Shown piece by piece: positions 5,081 to 8,719 of a stretch of DNA of 8,719 bases (positions within the stretch are counted from its first letter, which is position 1; each line of letters starts with the position of its first letter). The stretch is from a bacterium (lineage in GTDB: Bacteria; SZUA-182; SZUA-191; JAJRXT01), in assembly GCA_024277605.1 (NCBI GenBank), contig JAJRUU010000190.1:1-8719 (forward strand), in the 5' to 3' direction. The translations under genes and the position numbers were made by a program. A model generated the notes under the pieces. That model was given only the letters and a program-made list of their open reading frames with translations. It ran no database searches and was not told the DNA's origin.

Positions 5081-5907
5081 TTAGAATGTGCCGGATTTGT
5101 GCGATGAAGATGACCATAATTCAATCGTATGCGCCCTTGATTAACCCGGCGGATAATCTCCCCCGTCCTGACCAACAGGCTGGCATCCTTATCTATTCCC
5201 AAGGCTTCCCCCTCAAAACGATCCCCCAGGGAAACCACCTCTACCCAACCCCCTGGCGTGCAATCCAGCTCCTGTAAGCGTACCCATAACGGCTCAAAGC
5301 CTTCTTTTTGATAAATTTGACGCCATTCCTCAAGCTTTAGCAGTAAATCCATGAGTAACTTTTCACGGCAGTATTCCTGACCGCTTTCGATCGCAATAGA
5401 AGTAGCTTCCGGAACCCCTTGGGCCAAAAACATATCCTTCGTGTGGTTGACATTGACCCCGATCCCTAAAATTAGATGCTTAATCTCTGCTTCCCAATGA
5501 GCCTCAACCAGGATTCCCGATACTTTGCCGTTATTAAGGATTACATCGTTGGGCCATTTAACCCCGGTTTTTAAACCCGTCGCCGATTCAATGCACTCGG
5601 CAGCGGCTATTGCCGCCAGCAAACTTAATTGATGAATATTCTCCAAAAACGAGGAGGGTTTCAATATAACAGAAAGATAGATTCCCACACCCGGCGGGGA
5701 ATACCAAACCCGGTCGCGTTGCCCTCGCCCACGTAGTTGCCGATCTGCCACTACTACCGCTCCTTCCGGGGCGCCTTCCTCGGCCAGGGTCATGGCAACT
5801 TGATTGGTGGAATCCACCTCCTTGAAGGAATATATCTTTGAGCCTATTAACTGCGTAGGTAAGGAATATAGATATGCAGGTAGTCTAAACAAGCTATACT
5901 TACTCAT
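5077..5907 (-). CDS. birA: Biotin-[acetyl-CoA-carboxylase] ligase without the repressor domain
   Basis: Joins biotin to the lysine of biotin carboxyl carrier proteins via biotinyl-5'-AMP. In the 276 residues the catalytic domain carries EVDSTN at 30-35, the biotinyl-AMP loop GRGQRDRVWYSPPG at 60-73, VKWPND at 116-121 with catalytic Lys117, and GIGVNVN at 148-154. The C-terminal SH3-like domain covers about 230-270. The DNA-binding N-terminus (about 60 residues in E. coli BirA) is absent, and only 128 bp separate the start from holA, so it cannot be hidden upstream. Residues 8-25 (RLPAYLYSLPTQLIGSKI) still resemble the linker that follows the helix-turn-helix in two-domain BirA proteins. The loop reads GRGQRDR where GRGRRGR is usual. 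The ATG at 5907 has AAAAAAGG eight bases upstream. The TAG stop lies in the terminal repeat of the 4970-5080 element. Confidence 0.92.
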   Translation of the reverse strand: MSKYSLFRLPAYLYSLPTQLIGSKIYSFKEVDSTNQVAMTLAEEGAPEGAVVVADRQLRGRGQRDRVWYSPPGVGIYLSVILKPSSFLENIHQLSLLAAIAAAECIESATGLKTGVKWPNDVILNNGKVSGILVEAHWEAEIKHLILGIGVNVNHTKDMFLAQGVPEATSIAIESGQEYCREKLLMDLLLKLEEWRQIYQKEGFEPLWVRLQELDCTPGGWVEVVSLGDRFEGEALGIDKDASLLVRTGEIIRRVNQGRIRLNYGHLHRTNPAHSN

Positions 5908-5956
5908 CAGCTTGACCTTTTTTAGCGTAAGTCATCTGGAATGTAGATTATTTTTC

Positions 5957-5985
5957 TTTATAGCATGATTTAGTCTAAAAATCAA
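5957..5985 (-). promoter_or_regulatory. Candidate sigma-A-type promoter for birA
   Basis: On the minus strand TTGATT (5985-5980) is followed after 17 bp by TATAAA (5962-5957), about 50 bp before the birA start. The spacer holds the 11-bp palindrome TTTAGACTAAA (5969-5979). Its 9-bp part TAGTCTAAA (plus strand) recurs at 5881-5889 inside the first codons of birA. An operator function is possible but unproven. Confidence 0.45.
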
Positions 5986-6035
5986 GCAACAACTGGCAAT
6001 ATCTACAGAATCAAGCGATTAACCGCCGCTATAAG

Positions 6036-7025
6036 CTAACGGCAAAGCTTGAGTAACAAAAATTCCAAACTCAGTCGAGGCCATTGCGTCCCCGTTTTTA
6101 ACTTTATATCGGTAGCTAAAAGAGCATGAAACGCCGCCTGCAAGTCTGATAAACTAAATCCCTCCACTTGCGAAGTAAAATTTTTAAGGATGAATCTGGG
6201 CACCCCCAGCTTTTGACCGATAGCATTCCAGGGCACACCCTGTTTCAACATGCACTTGGCCCTCCAGATGCGCCGTAATTGGCGGCTTATCATCGCCATC
6301 ACTAATATGGGCGGCTCTCCCTGGGCCAGTATTTTAGCCAAAACATGTAGCGCACGTTCCAGTTTTTTACTACCGATAGCCTCCACCAACTCAAATATAT
6401 TATGCTGCCGCACCCTCCCCACCACCAGATCCACATCCTCCAGGGAAATGTTCTTTTGGGAAGCGGTGTAGGCAAACAATTTCTCCAGCTGATTCGCCAA
6501 GGCAGCCAGGTCGTTACCGGATAGTTCCAACAATCCCCGACCCGCCTCAGGGCTTATCCGATACCCCTCTTTCTTGACTTTAGCTTGAATCCAGGCAATG
6601 GCACCACTATCATATAACGGGTAAAAACGCACCGCCACAGACGGAGAGGCAAGGCTCTTGACAAAGGTTTTTTTATTATCCAGATTATCGCCGGTTAAAA
6701 TTAAGATAGCGCTCGTTGAGGGCTGGGCGGCATAGGCCGTGAGCTTCTTTAATTGGGGGGCCTTCATCTGCTCAACATGTTTGACCAGCAGCAACCGTTT
6801 TTTGGCCATCATCGGCATCGTATGCGCTGCATTTATAATATCAGCCCCTGAAGCCTCTTCTCCGTAAAACAGTTGATAATTAAAATCCCGCACCCCATTA
6901 TCAAAGACTAATTGCTCAATGCACTGCACGGTTTCTTCGATAAGATAATGCTCTTCCCCGTACAACAAATACACTTGAGCCAGCTTTTTTTGATGTAGAT
7001 TTTGTTTAAGCTGCTTGTAGTTCAT
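6036..7025 (-). CDS. holA: DNA polymerase III, delta subunit
   Basis: The delta subunit is the part of the clamp-loader complex that opens the beta sliding clamp, so it acts in chromosomal replication in the cytosol. The 329 residues match the family's usual length. The N-terminal AAA+-like domain shows KLAQVYLLYGEEHYLIEE at 14-31 and KKRLLLVKHVEQM at 75-87; delta does not bind ATP and, as expected, no Walker A motif is present. The middle region has SGNDLAALANQLEKLFAY at 169-186, the typical delta signature before the lid. The collar domain follows from about 210, with AMISRQLRRIWRAK near 244-257 and DIKLKTG near 309-315. The ATG at 7025 has no good Shine-Dalgarno sequence, but no better start exists and the N-terminus aligns with the family. 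An extended -10 promoter lies about 47 bp upstream. No clear terminator follows. Confidence 0.93.
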   Translation of the reverse strand: MNYKQLKQNLHQKKLAQVYLLYGEEHYLIEETVQCIEQLVFDNGVRDFNYQLFYGEEASGADIINAAHTMPMMAKKRLLLVKHVEQMKAPQLKKLTAYAAQPSTSAILILTGDNLDNKKTFVKSLASPSVAVRFYPLYDSGAIAWIQAKVKKEGYRISPEAGRGLLELSGNDLAALANQLEKLFAYTASQKNISLEDVDLVVGRVRQHNIFELVEAIGSKKLERALHVLAKILAQGEPPILVMAMISRQLRRIWRAKCMLKQGVPWNAIGQKLGVPRFILKNFTSQVEGFSLSDLQAAFHALLATDIKLKTGTQWPRLSLEFLLLKLCR

Positions 7026-7071
7026 GGTATTGGCTGGTAGTTACTATTATTTAAGAGGAAATGGAAACTTC

Positions 7072-7080
7072 ATTATAACA
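7072..7080 (-). promoter_or_regulatory. Extended -10 promoter for holA
   Basis: On the minus strand TGTTATAATG gives a perfect TATAAT (7077-7072) preceded by TGn, the extended -10 motif that can work with a poor -35. The -35 position holds only ATAGTT. Transcription would start near 7065, giving a leader of about 40 bases before the holA ATG. The site lies in the 87-bp gap after asnB. Confidence 0.5.
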
Positions 7081-7112
7081 CCAATCCGGCAAAAAACTAT
7101 CGCTTAATATAC

Positions 7113-8719
7113 TTAAGGGGATCCTGTAAAATGTTGTTTATACCAGATTTGAAATAAAATCAGCATAAACAACCGCTCTCCATGGTTTCGCTTATTCTCC
7201 AAATGTTCAGCCAACAACTGCTTTACATATTCAGGGGCAAAAAAGTTTTGCTCTTTCAGTGCGGTATCTGAGAAACATTCCTGTGCATATTCCTTTAGTT
7301 CCCGCCTGAACCAACTATCAATCGGTAACAGAAAACCCTGTTTATGGCGTTTTAGTATTTCTTGGGGTAACATATCACACATGGCCTTCTTAACCAGGGA
7401 TTTAAGTACCCTTAAGGTCATTTTAAGCTGTGGCGGAATGGTAGCGGAGAACTCCACCAGCCGGTGATCTAAGAAAGGTACCCGGGCCTCTAATGAGGCC
7501 GCCATACTCATTCTATCCACCTTAGTCAGCATGTGATCCGGCAGGGAGGTCTTAATATCCACATATAGCCGCTTATCCAAAAAAGCATAGCCATTGGTAT
7601 GCTCAAAGTATCCCCGGTATATATCTCCCGGGTCATGATTCAGCAGGCTGGCCATATCCGGGTGGTAGAGCCGCTCTTTGGCCGCTTTATCAAAGGCATA
7701 GAAGTGCCGAATGTAGCGTTCACTCGGATTCATATTTACTAGATGTGTCTTCTTTATGGCCTTCTCCAGATAATCCTTGAGCTTGAAATCAGCCGGCAGG
7801 GGGCAGGAAAACAATTTCAACAGCGGTAGTATTATATTGTTTCGCAAACTTAGAGGGAGTTTTGCATAATATTCAGCCATGTGCTCCGACCAATAGCGTT
7901 CGTAGCCGGCAAAGAGCTCATCTCCTCCATCGCCAGTCAGCGCTACAGTGACGTGCTGGCGTGCCATTTCAGAAACCACATAAGTGGGTAGAGCAGAAAC
8001 AATCGCAAATGGTTCATCGGTATGCCAGACAAATTTGGGCAAAAAATCCACTATATCGGCGCATACCTTAAACTCATGATGTTCGGTATGAAACTTATCC
8101 GCTACGATTTTGGCATATCCCAGCTCATTAAAGGCACTCTCGGCAAAGCCTATAGAAAAGGTTTTTACCGGCTTATCCATTAGCCCCTGCATAAGACCGA
8201 CCACTGAGCTTGAATCGACACCCCCGCTCAGGAAAGCCCCCAGCGGAACATCGCTTACCAGCCTCAGTCTCACTGAATCTTGCAGTAACTCCCTGAACCT
8301 TTCCAAATAATACGTTTCGGATTTACCAGTGTGCGGTTTAAATTCCAGTTCCCAGTATTTTTTTACGTTCATCCCAGCGGCAGTGCAAGTTAACATATGT
8401 CCGGGCAGCAGCTTCTTGATTCCTTCAAACATGGTATAAGGGGCGGGCACAAACTGGAAACTCAAGTAATAATTTAACGCCTTATGCTCAACCCGGCGCG
8501 CTACCGCCTTATGCTGCAAAATGGATTTTATTTCAGAGGCAAAGATTAAGCGCTGGTTGTCAAACCAATAATGTAGAGGCTTAATCCCTATCCTGTCTCT
8601 AAAAAGTAATAGTTTTTGCCGACGCTCATCCCAGATAGCAAACGCAAACATTCCATTTAATTTGTCCGCACAATCCTCAGCATACTCTTCATACAGATGG
8701 ACTATGGTTTCGGTGTCGC
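7113..8719 (-). CDS. asnB: Asparagine synthase (glutamine-hydrolysing), N-terminus outside window
   Basis: Uses glutamine-derived ammonia and ATP to amidate aspartate; relatives amidate cell-wall or surface-polymer precursors. The frame is open through the right edge: codons before the ATG at 8651 read DTETIVHLYEEYAEDCADKL and continue the glutaminase domain, so that ATG is internal. About 534 residues are visible of an expected 610-630; the missing part includes the nucleophile Cys2. Visible glutaminase features include NGMFAFAIWD and FASEIKSIL. The synthetase domain has the ATP-pyrophosphatase loop SGGVDSS (8208-8228), ALTGDGGDELFAGYERY and LEARVPFLDHRLVE. The stop is TAA at 7113-7115. The subtype resembles AsnB-like amidotransferases often found in exopolysaccharide or surface-glycan clusters, so amide transfer to a cell-envelope substrate is possible; upstream genes, not visible, would decide. 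Confidence 0.93.
   Translation of the reverse strand, partial: DTETIVHLYEEYAEDCADKLNGMFAFAIWDERRQKLLLFRDRIGIKPLHYWFDNQRLIFASEIKSILQHKAVARRVEHKALNYYLSFQFVPAPYTMFEGIKKLLPGHMLTCTAAGMNVKKYWELEFKPHTGKSETYYLERFRELLQDSVRLRLVSDVPLGAFLSGGVDSSSVVGLMQGLMDKPVKTFSIGFAESAFNELGYAKIVADKFHTEHHEFKVCADIVDFLPKFVWHTDEPFAIVSALPTYVVSEMARQHVTVALTGDGGDELFAGYERYWSEHMAEYYAKLPLSLRNNIILPLLKLFSCPLPADFKLKDYLEKAIKKTHLVNMNPSERYIRHFYAFDKAAKERLYHPDMASLLNHDPGDIYRGYFEHTNGYAFLDKRLYVDIKTSLPDHMLTKVDRMSMAASLEARVPFLDHRLVEFSATIPPQLKMTLRVLKSLVKKAMCDMLPQEILKRHKQGFLLPIDSWFRRELKEYAQECFSDTALKEQNFFAPEYVKQLLAEHLENKRNHGERLFMLILFQIWYKQHFTGSP

Noticed and set aside
4996..5277. Plus-strand open frame of 93 residues
   Set aside because: It begins in a repeat (translating to the familiar IPAKARIH of that repeat) and continues antisense to birA.
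5908..6035. A frameshifted helix-turn-helix domain for birA
   Set aside because: The gap is only 128 bp, is AT-rich and holds a plausible promoter; a 60-residue domain would need about 180 bp.
8649..8651. ATG at 8651 as the start of asnB
   Set aside because: The frame stays open to the window edge and the upstream codons continue the conserved glutaminase domain, so this Met is internal.

Overview
The window looks like chromosomal DNA of an anaerobic, Clostridia-type Firmicute. The evidence is indirect: strong AGGAGG-type ribosome binding sites, a DnaI/DnaC-like helicase-loader ATPase, a type III pantothenate kinase next to a biotin ligase, and intrinsic terminators with U-tracts. A Syntrophomonas/Peptococcaceae-like host is my best guess from gene content and cannot be fixed from the sequence alone.

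The left end (1 to about 980) is accessory DNA. An insertion sequence appears to end near base 90, and the AT-rich reading frame after it (94-680) is the C-terminal, TOPRIM-bearing part of an OLD-like ATPase/nuclease that has lost its front. Bases 681-979 hold no gene, only short palindromic repeats and a terminator for the opposite strand.

Every intact gene lies on the minus strand, so transcription runs from 8719 towards 820. In that order they are: asnB (asparagine synthetase/amidotransferase, cut off by the window edge), holA (DNA polymerase III delta), birA (a biotin-protein ligase without the repressor domain), coaX (type III pantothenate kinase), a 216-residue protein of unknown function, a DnaC/DnaI-like AAA+ ATPase with a zinc-binding N-terminus, a GuaB3-type IMP dehydrogenase-like protein, and a 67-residue protein with four CxxC pairs. 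coaX, the unknown gene and the dnaC-like gene are joined by two successive 4-bp ATGA overlaps and are almost certainly co-translated. Candidate promoters precede birA and holA. Intrinsic terminators follow guaB3 and the zinc-ribbon gene.

The most unusual structures are between genes. The 375 bp separating birA from coaX are largely repeat-derived. They include a 111-bp element bounded by perfect 14-bp inverted repeats, with a second palindromic repeat nested inside it, and its outer repeat supplies the stop codon of birA. coaX, just downstream, has no visible Shine-Dalgarno sequence. I found no CRISPR array, tRNA or rRNA. The best candidate for a little-described system is the coupled pair of the unknown 216-residue protein and the DnaC-like loader, which may form a primosome module.
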